Source: Chalara sp. BL73 (lineage: Eukaryota > Ascomycota > Leotiomycetes > Helotiales). Taken from it: a stretch of DNA of 64,000 nt. The notes below the pieces were generated by a model. That model saw only the letters and a list, made by a program, of their open reading frames with translations, was not told where the DNA came from and searched no databases. Positions 1-11,237 of this stretch are shown here, in pieces. The first letter of the stretch is position 1. Each line of letters begins with the position of its first letter. Location: NCBI GenBank assembly GCA_918026815.1, contig CAKJVC010000042.1, forward strand, positions 124,001 to 188,000, in the 5' to 3' direction. The position numbers and the translations under genes are program-made.

Positions 1-1
1 T

Positions 2-1453
2 GAGCTAAAGAAGAAGAAGCCTGTTTACAATCCACACGATAGCGATGAGACTGGCGACAAGAGCATTTTAGCACACTACGATGAAGAGATTGTAGGGAAG
101 AAAGGGAAGAAGTTCACTCTAGATGGACAAGGAAGTACAGCGGAAGCCCGGGCTGCAAGTGTTTCTGCGGATAAGCTAAAGCCAAAAGCTATCAGTCTTG
201 ATTTCTTAAGTGAGCATCAATATTATCTCTCACTAACCTCAATGAACAATCATCTAACCTGTGCTGCAGAAGATGAACCGAAATCCGACTACCTTGACAT
301 TTCCGAAATCAAAGTTAAGAAGCCAAAGAAAAAGAAGGCGAAATCTACTCGCCAGAAGGCTGTGGACGAGGACGATATATTCCCTACTGCAGAGATTCCA
401 GATGCAGCTGTTTCTACAGACAATCAAATGGATATCGACGAGTCTAAAAAACTGACGCAAAAGAGGGGCTTTGAAGATGTTTCATTCGTGGATGATGACG
501 AGCTGGCGGCATCACTAGCTACCCAAAGACGAAATGCTTTGAAAAAGCGCCAAAAGTTTAGACCAGAAGAGATTGCCCGGCAATTGCGGGATGAAGCATC
601 AGCCTCTCCTGCTGTCGAAGACGAGGCGGTCAATGGTGCTGGTTTGGTACTTGATGAGACCTCGGAGTTTGTTGCAAACCTTCAGAAACCAACAGCATTA
701 GTCAAGAAACAGAGAGCTACGTCACAACAAGCAGAGACCGCAACTGCGATGAATATTGACTCAGGTGATGATGATGAAGATGTTACAATGGATCAATCTT
801 ATGCAAATATTGGGGAGGAGGAAGAACGGAAGGCTCGCATAAAACGAGAGGAATCTGACGATGCTGATATTGATACTGGTCTTGGACAAGAAACTACCCT
901 TGAAGTGGGCATTGGCTCTACACTCAAGCTCCTACGAGAACGAAATATTCTCAAGACAAACGACTCCGACGACAAAAATGAGAAGTTTAGGAGAGAAGAA
1001 CATTTCAAAGCTGAGAGGGCACGCTTAGCTGCAGAAGCCGAACGTCAAGCGAAGATTCAACGAGAACGGGATCGCCAGAGTGGTCGTCTAGATCGAATGA
1101 CAGCCCGGGAGAAGGAAGAGTATGCTAGAGCGCAAAACATGAATCGTGATAGACTAGAAGCTCAAAAAGCTGCACAGCTTTTTGAGAAAGAGTACAAACC
1201 ATCGGTCGAGCTCAAGTACATTGACGAGACTGGACGGAAGATGGACCAAAAAGAAGCATTCAAGCACTTGTCTCATGCCTTCCATGGCAAAGGAAGTGGA
1301 AAGCAAAAGACCGAAAAGAAGCTCAAGAAGATCGAGGACGAGAAAAGGAGAGAGGCACAAAGCTCATTAGATGTCAGTCAAGTTGGTGGTATGAGCGGAG
1401 CGGCGACACATCAGATCAAGAAGAACAGACAGGCCGGCGTCAGATTAGCATGA
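2..1453 (+). CDS. SNU66: SART-1/Snu66 family tri-snRNP protein (3' part)
   Basis: This is the C-terminal part of a SART-1/Snu66 protein, a component of the U4/U6.U5 tri-snRNP needed for pre-mRNA splicing; the start lies before the window. I read two exons, 2..209 and 270..1453, separated by a 60-nt intron (GTGAGC donor, CTAAC branch point, GCAG acceptor). The intron keeps the frame and contains no stop, so an unspliced reading with an ATG at 242 is possible but less likely. About 463 residues are visible. The first exon holds the family motif around PVYNPHDSDE and ILAHYDEE. A long charged, helical stretch (LKLLRERNILK, many R/K/E) follows, and the conserved tail is DETGRKMDQKEAFKHLSHAFHGKGSGKQ. 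The family assignment is firm; the exact N-terminus is not visible. Confidence 0.88.
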   Translation, partial: ELKKKKPVYNPHDSDETGDKSILAHYDEEIVGKKGKKFTLDGQGSTAEARAASVSADKLKPKAISLDFLSEHQYYLSLTSMNNHLTCAAEDEPKSDYLDISEIKVKKPKKKKAKSTRQKAVDEDDIFPTAEIPDAAVSTDNQMDIDESKKLTQKRGFEDVSFVDDDELAASLATQRRNALKKRQKFRPEEIARQLRDEASASPAVEDEAVNGAGLVLDETSEFVANLQKPTALVKKQRATSQQAETATAMNIDSGDDDEDVTMDQSYANIGEEEERKARIKREESDDADIDTGLGQETTLEVGIGSTLKLLRERNILKTNDSDDKNEKFRREEHFKAERARLAAEAERQAKIQRERDRQSGRLDRMTAREKEEYARAQNMNRDRLEAQKAAQLFEKEYKPSVELKYIDETGRKMDQKEAFKHLSHAFHGKGSGKQKTEKKLKKIEDEKRREAQSSLDVSQVGGMSGAATHQIKKNRQAGVRLA

Positions 1454-2295
1454 TTTGGTTGTGTAGGATCGTCATGGACTCAAAAGGTGCAGCCTCCTCA
1501 CACTTACGTATTTAGACTAATGTAAAGCTAACAATGACTTGGAGAAGTGAGCCACTCGGAGGGTTGCTATATGCACCTCCGTCCTATGACATGTGAGTCC
1601 ACTGTCCTGACTGTATTTCTAACTTGTCTAGGTCATCATGTGATAATACTCCTGCTTCAAGTGAACTTTGAAACGCTTTTCCAGGTGACTGCGCTCGTTG
1701 AAACCCAGCTTCCCAATCGTTCATACTCAGGTTTCTCAATACCATTTATCACACGATCAATGAATTGACGTGCGCAATTGTTGTCTCCGCCTGGCGCGAG
1801 TTTAAATCTTTTCTTGTGATGTTTGTCCTCTCTTTGGGACATGGCAATATTATATCTCGCAGTTAACGAGAGATGGTTCGCAACACAAAGCTCGGTACTA
1901 CCATTCAAGTAAGGGCTCTTAAGGCCATTCCCCTGGCCTTTTCTCATTCTGTCCATGGCCATACCGCCCATCATACACTCTCATTGTATATAATATGTTC
2001 GCAGACTGAACACGGCAACAATATTGGGTTGCATTGAGTAGCTTGCATCCAATCCTCAGTTTGGGAATTACCCAAAAGTTACAGAAGAGTTTCATAAATA
2101 GGACTATAAATGCATGGTTTTCAGCCACAACCCAGGAAGTTTTCTTCGCAACCTTTTATGTCTTTGAATCTATGCCCCTAAGCATGTCTACACAATACCC
2201 TTCCCACCTCGGCATCAGGTATCAGGCAATAGGTCAAAAAAAATGAAGTGGAAACATAACTTTTCATGAATATTCTACATAACGCCATCACACAC
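1454..2295. other. Intergenic, no supported gene
   Basis: This stretch lies between the stop codons of two convergent genes and should contain both 3' UTRs. Short open frames exist on both strands (for example 1657..1974 on the minus strand, 105 codons), but none has a recognisable motif, a convincing splice pattern or coding-like composition. Confidence 0.5.
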
Positions 2296-4500
2296 CTACG
2301 ACCTCCTCAATCTTGCAGCACTCTCAGCAGTCAGAGCCGCCTCCGGAATTACCGCCGCGAACTCGCCATTAAAGTCCGAGTCTCCAACAGTGAGACTCCA
2401 CTCGTTCTCCGCCTCTTCGAACTCGAACTCTCCCCCATCAGCTGCCTCCCCCTGGACAACAAATTCACCGTCAACGAGCTTGGCAATTCGTCCCTGAGAG
2501 ACATCGGCAGCAGCAGCAACCTCCGCTGTAAAGATGTAATCGATCTTGACAACATCGTCTGCGGCGGTTGGGTTCTCGGACCTGATCGTGAAGGATTGTG
2601 CGTCGACGAAGACGAAACCCTCTGGGAGGTTTCCGGAAGGCGTACCAGCGGCCGCAATCAAACGATTCGCATCAGTGCCATTGAACTCAAGCTCGAGAGC
2701 TCCAGCAGCCTAAGTCTGTTAGTCTTGTTCGAATAAAGAACTAGATTTTAGCTTACACTTGCTGGAAAGAGGAAATCTTGCTTCACATTGCCACCCTCAA
2801 CTTCGAATGCCGTCTCAAATTCAACAGCGGTACCAGCCTCCTCCTCTTCCTCGCCAGCTTCTGCTTCATCTTCTGCAACTGGCTCAGTTACGTTCCCAGC
2901 AACACTTCCGTTTCCAGCAGCAGGTTCCTAAGTAATTGTTTAGTGTAATTAGCCTTATTTTGAGGTTCGGGACTTACAGCAACAACACCAGCGGCCGCAT
3001 CTGGAATGAAGACGCCCCATTCTCCAACTGCGTTATCAGTGGTAAGAGAAATCTCGTTCTCTGCAACCTCGAATTCCTGCTCTCCTAGGCCATCACTGAT
3101 TACGAAGGCATTGGCTTCGGTACACAGCTTTCCAATTTTTGCTTGACTGAGGTCTAAAGCGGCAACAGCTTCATCTGGTAGGTTATGTCAGTCCAAGTTC
3201 ACAGGGAAAATGCATATTCAATACAGAACTAGTTAGCACAATAACGGGCTAAGGTTTTCTTACTGGTAACATCAAAGATGTAATCAACCTTTTGCAAAGT
3301 TAAGCCTTCAGCACCTTGAGCAAGCTCAATCTTATACGAGGAAGTATCGATGGCGGTAAAGCCCAGTGGAGGCGCAGCTGGTGCTGTGTTCTCAGTGACG
3401 GTCAGCTCATTAGCCTCAGTATTTTGGAACTCGACTTCGAGAGCACCAGTTGCCTATGATAATTAGAAAATGGTATTGGCCTTGGGAACATGATCATACA
3501 GATTTCGTGAAGACAACGTCCTGCTTCACATCACCACCCTCAAGAGCAATAGCAGTCTCAAATTCTCCAGCAATCTGGGCTTCCTCGCCCTCGGCAGCTT
3601 CTTCCTCCTGTCGAGTATGTTAGCCAGCATTCAAGCGATGCCTGAGAGGCCAATGTATATCTCATCATGAAGCATTGAGTATCAGAAGCATCTCGAAAAG
3701 AGATTGAAAGAGGTCAAAGACTTACAGCATTAGCGTCGCCTTCTGCCGCCCCACCCTCAGCATCGGCCTCTCCCTGTGGTAAAGTCAGTGTACTTGCAAT
3801 AAGCAAATGGGCTTTTGGATGATAAACTTACTGCTTCGGCGTCGGCTGCTGGATCGGCCGCTTCTGCTTCTCCTGCTTCGGCATCGGCTGCTGGGTCGGC
3901 CGCTTCTTCCTTTCCTGCTTCTGCTTCTCCTGCCTCTGCCTCGTCTCCAGCATTGTTCTCTTCCGCCTGACCTGCCTCTGCCTCGTCTTCGGCATTGTTA
4001 TCCTCTGCTGCCCCAGCCTCTGCCTCATCTTCAGCATTGTTATTCTCTGCTGCCCCAGCCTCTGCCTCATCTTCGGCGTTGTCGTTCTCCGCTGCCCCAG
4101 CCTCTGCCTCATCTTCGGCATTGTTGTCCTCTGCCGCTGCCTCATCTTCGGCGTTGTCGTTCTCCGCTGCCCCAGCCTCTGCCTCATCTTCGGCATTGTT
4201 GTCCTCTGCCGCTGCCTCATCTTCGGCGTTGTCGTTCTCCACTGCCTCATCGGCTTCCTGTGCGGCTTTAGCGGCCTTTGCAGCTTTCGCTGCCTTTCCT
4301 AGCGCCTTAATTCCTTCAACTATCTCATCTTTCCTGTTACGGCTGGCAATGTGACGGACATTATGACGAGGAACAATCGCTGGTGCCTCTACGCCTCCAA
4401 AACTAAGAACCTTCACTCCTCGAGGAGCCAATTGGAAAGTCGGTGCGGTCAGGGCCACCAGAGCCTGCGAGACCAGAAGAAGAGTAATAAGAGGTGCCAT
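2296..4500 (-). CDS. Secreted acidic repeat protein with a duplicated C-terminal module
   Basis: I do not recognise the family. Seven exons join in frame: 4500..3832, 3773..3726, 3607..3500, 3453..3264, 3174..2978, 2927..2757 and 2709..2296, giving 598 residues. The start at 4500 is chosen because it opens with a signal-peptide-like segment (MAPLITLLLVSQALVALTAP). Residues about 60-80 form an Ala/Lys helix with AAK repeats. Residues about 85-220 are an acidic tract built from NAEDEA(A/E)AG units. Exons 3-5 and exons 6-7 encode two related modules of about 165-190 residues: each starts with FETAxxxEGGxVKQDxxF, continues with GALExEFxxTxAN, and has a DYIF...LSQ/VSQ...I(G/A)KL core and a (V/A)xIP(D/E)AA end. 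N-glycosylation sequons occur near the second module. Export to the cell surface or wall is inferred from the signal peptide; function is unknown. Confidence 0.72.
3950..4250. repeat. Coding minisatellite encoding the NAEDEA repeats
   Basis: Imperfect tandem units of roughly 30-42 nt repeat inside exon 1 of the secreted protein. The pattern is cctc(a)tcttcggc(a/g)ttgt followed by tcctctgcc or tctccgctgcc. One compound unit of about 72 nt occurs twice almost unchanged between 4080 and 4235. Such arrays usually vary in length between strains, so this tract could be length-polymorphic. Confidence 0.8.
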
Positions 4501-6155
4501 GGTGATATATATGCCCGAGGGAAAGAAGGGGAAAAAAGATAGTTTTGAATAATACAATGTAAAGAAGAGACCAAAAATATCGGGCCAGCCGTGAAAAGAA
4601 GCTTGGCTTACTAGTAGAATAGAAAGAATGGGATGACAGCAGAAACTACGGATCAAGGGACGAACTACACTTTATACGCTTTATATCGAGACATACCAAG
4701 AGAATTCTTTAGAGGTGGTGGGATCATCATGCTCCCAAAGCATGTTTGAAACTAATACTCCGAGAGAATCTATCTTGGTCTCTTGGAAGTTCTTGGAAGT
4801 TGCATCTCCAGAAACCAAGAGGCCCAAGGATGCCAATTGATATCAAGCCGCACTGGCGTTGCGACGTTCGTGCACTTGTTGGCTTGGCTGCTTGGCAAGA
4901 CACTGTCTGTCCTATGAGTATATCGGAAGATGCATTCTCCGGATAATTTTCATAGTATTAGCGAAACATAGGATTTAAGAAGATCTTACTTGGACACAAT
5001 GCTCAGTTGAGAACTCATATTTTGCTCTATTTCATTGTTTATCAGCCTCCTGAGCCCTCGCTTACTTACAAGACCTACGAAACCCTGAGATAATATGAGA
5101 GATTTCGCAAATACAATAATCTCACAAATCTTATTCATCTTCAGCACGACAGCAAAGCCCGTCACAACCTTCCTTGACAGAAACTATCTGAAATATTTCT
5201 GCTCATAACGGTAGGGCATCAAGTACCGGTGCTTGGCTGACACACCTTGGCGAGGGTGATCCCACACTACCCGAAACAATTCGCTTAGCCTATTTCAGAT
5301 CCACCCAAACTGTCAGCCAAGTTCGGATGCGTCTGAACCTATGCTTGGGCTGTATCATGAGCCTCATTCGTGCTTGATATATCAAATCATCCGTTGTTGA
5401 AACAGAAAGGATGATCTAGAATGCGGAGGTTGGTCCCCGCGGGCCTGAGCATCCGGGCACGTCATGATTCATGACAGCACCTGAAGACTCCAGTGTATAT
5501 GGAAAACCTGCTTTGAATTGCCGATGAATATTCTCCTTTGCCTCCTTATGCACATATTCTGGGTTTCTATGGGCAAGAGAGTATGAATGCTTTGCAGAAT
5601 GACGGATCTGCTCGCCAGGGGAAGCGGAAACCACAGGCGAGCGTTTCCATCTTCACAAATTGCTGAAACTGCTACACTGATTTGAATATTTCGTGATCTA
5701 CACACGTTTCAAACCCCAATCTAGACTGACTACGGTTGCGGAGTATCCCGCCTCCATAGCTGGCTGAAATCTAGGGGGTAATCTCAGCTTACGCCCAAGC
5801 CTATCAACTTCTCCTTGTCAATTGATGGCTCGCTCATTGTTGGGAGACGCGTAAAACCTCAGCAACCAGATTGAAAAATATCTCCGAAAATTCATCACAG
5901 TTGAACATGGATCCAAAACTGCTGCGATGCATACTATTGGGCAGTTCGTCAGATACAAATATCTTCAACAAAGCTTTCAAGACTTCGAAGGAGAACTTCA
6001 ACCGTCCCACTAATCAAATGACATCGTCTCAGACCAGATTCTCCCAAGGAATCAGTTAGCAACCAAAAGAGACAAGGAGTGCTCCAGGAAGTAAGGTTGA
6101 GATGTCGCTAAGAGCTCCTGAGATACAAGACTAATATTTCAGCTCCATTAACACA
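4501..6155. other. Intergenic, no supported gene
   Basis: The interval covers the promoter of the secreted repeat protein (right of 4500) and the 3' side of the GNAT gene. Several open frames of 60-78 codons are present on both strands, around 4746..4946 and 5416..5705. None shows a known motif or a clear exon structure. Confidence 0.45.
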
Positions 6156-6961
6156 TTAGCTGCTCCTGGGCTGGCGCACCATATACCTAAATGAATACCT
6201 TCCCCAACCTCGATTGACTCCTTTCCTTCCAGGCGCATACTCATTCAAATCCATATCAAATTTACCCACCTCCTGAAATCCAGCCCACGGATACAAACAA
6301 TAACCTGCTGGCGAGGCATGAATCCAGCATGGCAATTTTCCGGCTCTCTCCACACATTGTTGAACGAGCTTGGATCCGACCCCACGGCCTTGACATTTCG
6401 GATCTGTGAAAAGAGCTTGCAGAACCAAGTATTTTCCACCCTTCATATGCTCAGTCTCATTGCGAACCAAGTCTTTAAACATTAGTCCACCCAAGACTTG
6501 GGCTAGAGTAGGTTTCTTCACATCTTGTTGGCTTGGCTCTGTTCCTTCAGAAGTCATTAGCTGTTTTTTTTGGGTTCGTCCCCCTTTCTGCTGTTATTTT
6601 GTCTTTCCTCGCTGCAAGACTTCTGGTCTGTATCTGCTTTTAGCTCCAACGAACTTCCATCAGCATGTTTTTAGTCCGCGGCTTCTCCCTTGAGTATCCA
6701 ACAAGACCACCCGATTATCGCTCCGAATGTGTCCACCGCTTTGAAAAGCTCGGCTTTAGGATCTAGCATCCACAGATCGACCGACTTTTTCAGAAACCCC
6801 TCAAGGATGCCCTCGCCACGACCAAGGATCATCAAGTTCGAGAATTGGTCGGGCTTGAATGCTGCAGCCTGGATTTTGACCAGAGTAGGCACATCGTCAG
6901 GGATAGCAACCACGAGGGATATGCCAGATTCGGTGTCCTCTCGCTCTTGTCTATCGCTCAT
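6156..6961 (-). pseudogene. GNAT N-acetyltransferase gene, apparently interrupted
   Basis: Two blocks together make one GCN5-related N-acetyltransferase, an enzyme that transfers acetyl from acetyl-CoA to an amine. Block 1 (6961..6671) starts MSDRQERED and carries the N-terminal part of the fold, ending in GAIIGWSCWILKGEAAD and a TAA at 6673..6671. Block 2 (about 6590..6156, with an ATG at 6557) carries LVLQALFTDPKCQGRGVGSKL, where QGRGVG is the acetyl-CoA pyrophosphate-binding (Q/R)xxGxG/A motif, and ends QPRSS. The blocks are in different frames, and I see no good GT donor before the TAA. After the TAA the first frame stays open for about 33 hydrophilic codons up to a run of eight A, where a one-base slip would lead into block 2. 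This fits a nonsense change plus a frameshift. An unusual intron or assembly error remains possible. Confidence 0.55.
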
Positions 6962-8358
6962 TCTCCAATATCTGCAGAAAGGAGGAGCACGAAGCGGATT
7001 TCAAGAAGTACTAGTTCACGCCAGGCAGCCATTTTATGGGCCTAAAGTTGTATGAACAACCCACTTTTAGGATGTGTCAGCAGGTCTACTCACCAAAATT
7101 TCGTTCAGATGCTCAAAAAGAAAAGGAAATATTCCTTTTTTTTATCTTTTTTTTTTATAAAAATTCTATTAGTCGTTCAACTGCAGAAGCGCTATGCGGA
7201 CGTATCAATATATACAGGTTCCCAGCTCAGTTATTGTAAGCTCCATAGGTAGCCCGACAGATTCGAAACTAAAACCTTGCTTTTCCCCGTTCCGCACCTA
7301 GAATGAAAGTAACTTTGTTGACAGCCTCGGAGAAAGGAATTATTCGGAAAGAATAATTCATGAACTAGGTGCCGGACATAGACATCAAGGCGATATTTAC
7401 ACTACCGCTATCGAAGGACAATGTAAAAACGCGGCAGTTAATGAGCGCGCCAAACAAGCCTCATTGCAGAACTCTAAATACAGCACTTATCCACTTGGAA
7501 CAGAAGGATTATGAGACATATAGGATACATGAGATAGTACTATGGTGCGTTTCTTGTAATTATACATTAATTTATTGTGGAGCGTGTTTATAATATATAT
7601 TGTCGAGCTTGTGAACCCTATTTTTATGGATGCACAATTTTCTTATGCAAAATTATTTGCATTTATTCACAAAAAGTATACGCAAATTTTATATTTAATA
7701 ACGTAGAAAATTATATACAGAAATGATGAAATTATGTAAGGATTATATAATTCTCCTCTACCATTAGTAGCTAGTGTATGTTTGGCACATAAAATTGTAA
7801 ATATCAAGATTTTTTTTAACAATATACATGTCATTATCAATTACCAATAACCGTGTTACATCCACCCCTAAACAGTACTGAGAATATGGAAGGCTATCTA
7901 TGAATTCGGAAGTTCTCGTAAACTTATGGTGAGATGTTGTGTGTAATATGAACTACCGTGATTTGGTGGCGCTGGGAGCCAGCCTCTACCCCGCTCCACG
8001 GCCATATGGGAACTCATCCCAAAACCATGGCACTCGGCCGCAACCTAACCATGAAATACCCCTTGGCTTCAGAGGGCTCCAAAGGAGGGTTTGATTGAGT
8101 CTAGTCTCTCAGAGCGGATTGGGCAAGCCAGTAGGTACAACTGCCGTTCATTTATGCCGCATATAAAGAGGCGTAATCAAGCTTTGAAAGCCGGGGTAAA
8201 CCATCCACTTGTCAATATGTGATGCAGGAGGGCTGGCAGCTGGTATGATAGCTGTCAATACTTTAAATAGACGACTTGTTTGATCAGGAAAGAGAACTTC
8301 AGATCTTACGCTTTTTTATTCGTTTCCGGACTATCGACAGCTCAAACCATTGCCCACA
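6962..8358. other. Intergenic with an AT-rich core
   Basis: This is the upstream region of the GNAT gene and of the divergent MFS transporter. A T-rich run sits at about 7131..7160, and about 7590..7870 is clearly more AT-rich than its surroundings. That could be a decayed, RIP-mutated transposon piece, but no repeat family or terminal repeat can be recognised. A 74-codon ORF at 7369..7593 has no recognisable feature. Confidence 0.4.
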
Positions 8359-10451
8359 ATGGACCAAAATCTTGATGAGAGAGTGAGTGTCAACTGCATC
8401 ATGTATCGAGTCAACGACTCACATTGATAATAGACTTTGCGGGAGCTTGAAAGAGAGCTCGATACTGCCATCTATCCTGGAACAGAGATTATGACTGATG
8501 TGGCAAGTCATCACTTCGTCAAGTCTTCTGCTTCAGGAGTGCTCGTACCTCAACCCAGCGACGATAAACATGATCCATTAGTATGACGATTCTAAAGTAT
8601 CTATTCTATTTCTGATGTCAGACAGAATTGGAGCCCATTGTGGAAAGGTTCGACCATATTCTGCGCGATCCTGGTGACATTTGCGCAAGGTTTCGGTCCT
8701 CTAGCATTGGTAAGCTTTTCACGCTTGTTGGGTTGTCCGGCTCTAGGAACCTTTACTGACTTGCCTCAAGGGGCCAATGTTTCCGGACTATATCAAGGAG
8801 TTCGATTCGAATTTGGCGGACGTGGTCCAGTTCACTGGCGTCGCCATTCTGGTACTTGGCTTCAGCAATTTCATTTGGTAAAAACTTATATCATTCTGTG
8901 CAACTTCATCCTAACCAAAGACAGGGTGCCAATCCAGACATGTTTCGGCAGACGACCTGTCCTTATATTCTCGACTCTGATATGTTTTGGGAGCAGCATA
9001 TGGAGGGCCAAAGCAAACTCGTACAACAGCTTCATGGGCGCTTGTGTGTATGTTTTCTACAGAATAGGTTGACTCGAGTTCCGGGTAGCTGATAATAATC
9101 GATAGTTTGAATGGAATTGGTGCCGGGCCAGCAGAGACTGCAATGCCGACTATTGTGGCAGACGTCGTCTTCCTCCATGACCGAGGAAAATACAACACGC
9201 TGTATTTTGTATTCTATTTCGGCTCTCTGATGGTATGTATCTGTTAAATGCTCATTTAGGCCGCGAGATATTGACGTTTTTATAGGTTGGACCTATTATT
9301 GCCGGACCAATGGCTCAAAGTGTCGGGTGGCGTAACTTCTGGTGGCTCAACACGGCGATTTTGGCTTTCGCCACGATATGCAGCATTCTCTTATTCCCAG
9401 AGACAAAGTTCAATCGCACTTTCACACCCACTGCCAACACATCATCAACTTTGACAGATTTGAAAGATGCTTCCACTGAAGAATTAGAACACAAAGAAGC
9501 ACAGGCGGTATCAACAACCGGGACAGCTGATCACGCAACACTTGAGAACAACGTTGGTCTACATGCCCAGCGGTCAGAGCCTGCAAATGGTAATGAGAAG
9601 CTCGGCCATGTCGTTACACACCAAGATCCCTATCTCGGACGTGGCAAACCTTCCAAGCAACAGTGGAAGATCATGCAGCCTTACGAAGGAAACCTACTCC
9701 TCGAGCTCTGGATGCCTTGGTATCTACTTACTTTCCCAATTGTGGAATTCGCGGCATTCGTAGTATCTTGGTCCGCGTCCAGTTTCCTGACACTCAACCT
9801 CACGCAATCGCAAGCATTTGCAGCGCCCCCATATAATTTCACATCAACAAAGATAGGTTTTCTCAATTTTGCAATTCTGGTTGGGGCTGCTATTGGATTG
9901 GTCACAGCAGGACCCCTGTCTGATGTCATCGCGGCGAGGCTCACGAAGAAAAATCGAGGCATTCGAGAGCCGGAAATGAGACTGTTAACGATGATTCCAT
10001 ACATCATAATTATGTTTGTTGGGAATATCATTGTCGCCATAGGATATGAGCGATCATGGGACTGGAAGGTATGTGATAACCCCAGCAACTCCACAATATC
10101 ACTATTTCGAGTTTTGCTTACCTAAATCGCATCCAGGTCATAGTGATAGTTGGCTGGACATGCGCTGGCATCCAAGTGGCCGCGCTGCCGGCTATTTCGT
10201 CTACATACGCTATAGACTCGTACAAGCCCGTCTCAGGCTCAATATTTGTAGCAATCACAGTCAACAAAAACTTGTGGGGCTATGGTTTCTCGAAGTTCAT
10301 CACACCATGGATCGAGAAGAGCGGCTATATCCCTCCCATCATGACGAATGCCTCCCTGATTCTCTTTTTCAGCTGTACGGGTATCATTTTCTGGTACTAT
10401 GGGAAGACATTCCGAAAATGGACCAGACACTCAAAGGTCCACAGTTTGTAA
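8359..10451 (+). CDS. MFS transporter, DHA1/Hol1-like
   Basis: Eight exons join in frame: 8359..8382, 8434..8580, 8626..8709, 8771..8877, 8925..9047, 9106..9232, 9286..10068 and 10137..10451, giving 569 residues. The protein starts MDQNLDER, reaches the fungal MFS signature DPLNWSPLWKG just before TM1, and has about twelve hydrophobic segments split six plus six. The inter-TM2/3 loop reads CFGRRPVLI, the MFS motif A region. The loop between TM6 and TM7 is long, polar and Thr/Ser/Asp-rich, and starts after FPETKFNRTF. The second half contains GWTCAGIQVAALPAISSTYAIDSY, typical of the fungal Hol1-type general substrate carriers. It is probably a proton antiporter of the plasma membrane exporting small organic compounds or drugs; the substrate cannot be told. 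No secondary-metabolite genes are adjacent. The first exon is only 24 nt. Confidence 0.88.
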
Positions 10452-10733
10452 TCTAACGATCCGATGATATCCTGATAGAAAGGTGTACCTGGTTGAACCT
10501 ACTGCGAGGCGTAAATGCCTTCTAAACATGTCATTATCAAGTACAATTCATAGTTAAATATCATCTTCTTCGCTTTCTTTGGAGTCTCCATGCCTCCCGT
10601 CGACAACAAAACACTGTTCCTGACCAACATTTGCCAGATAGCTCTCGTAAGAACAATTAGACATATCTTCACCAACCGCGTCTTATGCCTTTCTGGTCCC
10701 CTTCAGTCGTATCAAGTCCTTCAAATAGTGTTT

Positions 10734-11237
10734 TCAACTATTCCTTTTAGCATCATCTTCACCCGTCCTCCTCTGCTTGTCATCCTCTTTCCTGCGCTTC
10801 TCGTCTTCTCTCATACTCATTTGATTGCGTTCAATTTCTTTGGCCTTCAATACCTCGCTATAATACACTAGCACTTTCACCTTAACGTAATTGATCCTAG
10901 CCCCCTTCTCTCTCTTCTCGCCCTCCCTCAACAGAAACACCCCGTTTCCATATCCACCATCCTGTCGCGCTCTATACACACGGCCAAATGTGGCCACTAC
11001 ATCCCATGTTTCATTTCTCCCATCTCATTGTCTCTTTAATGGCACCACAAATCCCTTTGGGTCTGGTTGGGATGGGGACCAAGGAACATCGAGAACATCC
11101 CAGGCCCATTTGTGTCTCTTGTTCAGATGATTTTGCGTGTCACAGATAGAATAGCTGCCCTTCCAAGATACATATGATTCAGAAAATTCAAGAGTTTTAC
11201 TGTTGCGGATAAGAATTCGCTTTTCCCCACGTTCCAT
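10734..11237 (-). pseudogene. Unknown conserved-looking ORF broken by one in-frame TGA
   Basis: From the ATG at 11237 the frame reads MERGEKRILIRNSKTLEF, passes WKGSYSIC, HKWAWDVLDVPWSPSQPDPKGF and VPLKRQ, then meets TGA at 11027..11025. The same frame continues for 96 more codons (DGRNETWDVVATFGRVYRAR, then GVFLLREGEKRE and a Lys/Glu/Arg-rich helix) to a stop at 10736..10734. Composition looks coding on both sides of the TGA, and no acceptable intron removes it in frame. A single CGA (Arg) to TGA change would explain it. It could be a recent pseudogene, a truncated 71-residue protein, or a sequencing error. I do not recognise the family and infer no function. It lies convergent with the MFS gene. 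Confidence 0.4.

Noticed and set aside
2266..2736. Long plus-strand ORF (156 codons)
   Set aside because: It is the reverse complement of the last exon of the secreted repeat protein, whose exon chain and module homology clearly support the minus strand.
3807..4354. Leu/Pro/Arg- and Ala/Ser-rich ORFs on the plus strand
   Set aside because: They are low-complexity shadows produced by the minus-strand NAEDEA minisatellite in other frames.
5848..5853. Other ACGCGT boxes (also near 13484 and 50415)
   Set aside because: They lie in intergenic DNA far from a start codon or inside the IME2 coding region and lack the extended GTTAACGCG...CCAAC context, so they look like chance matches.
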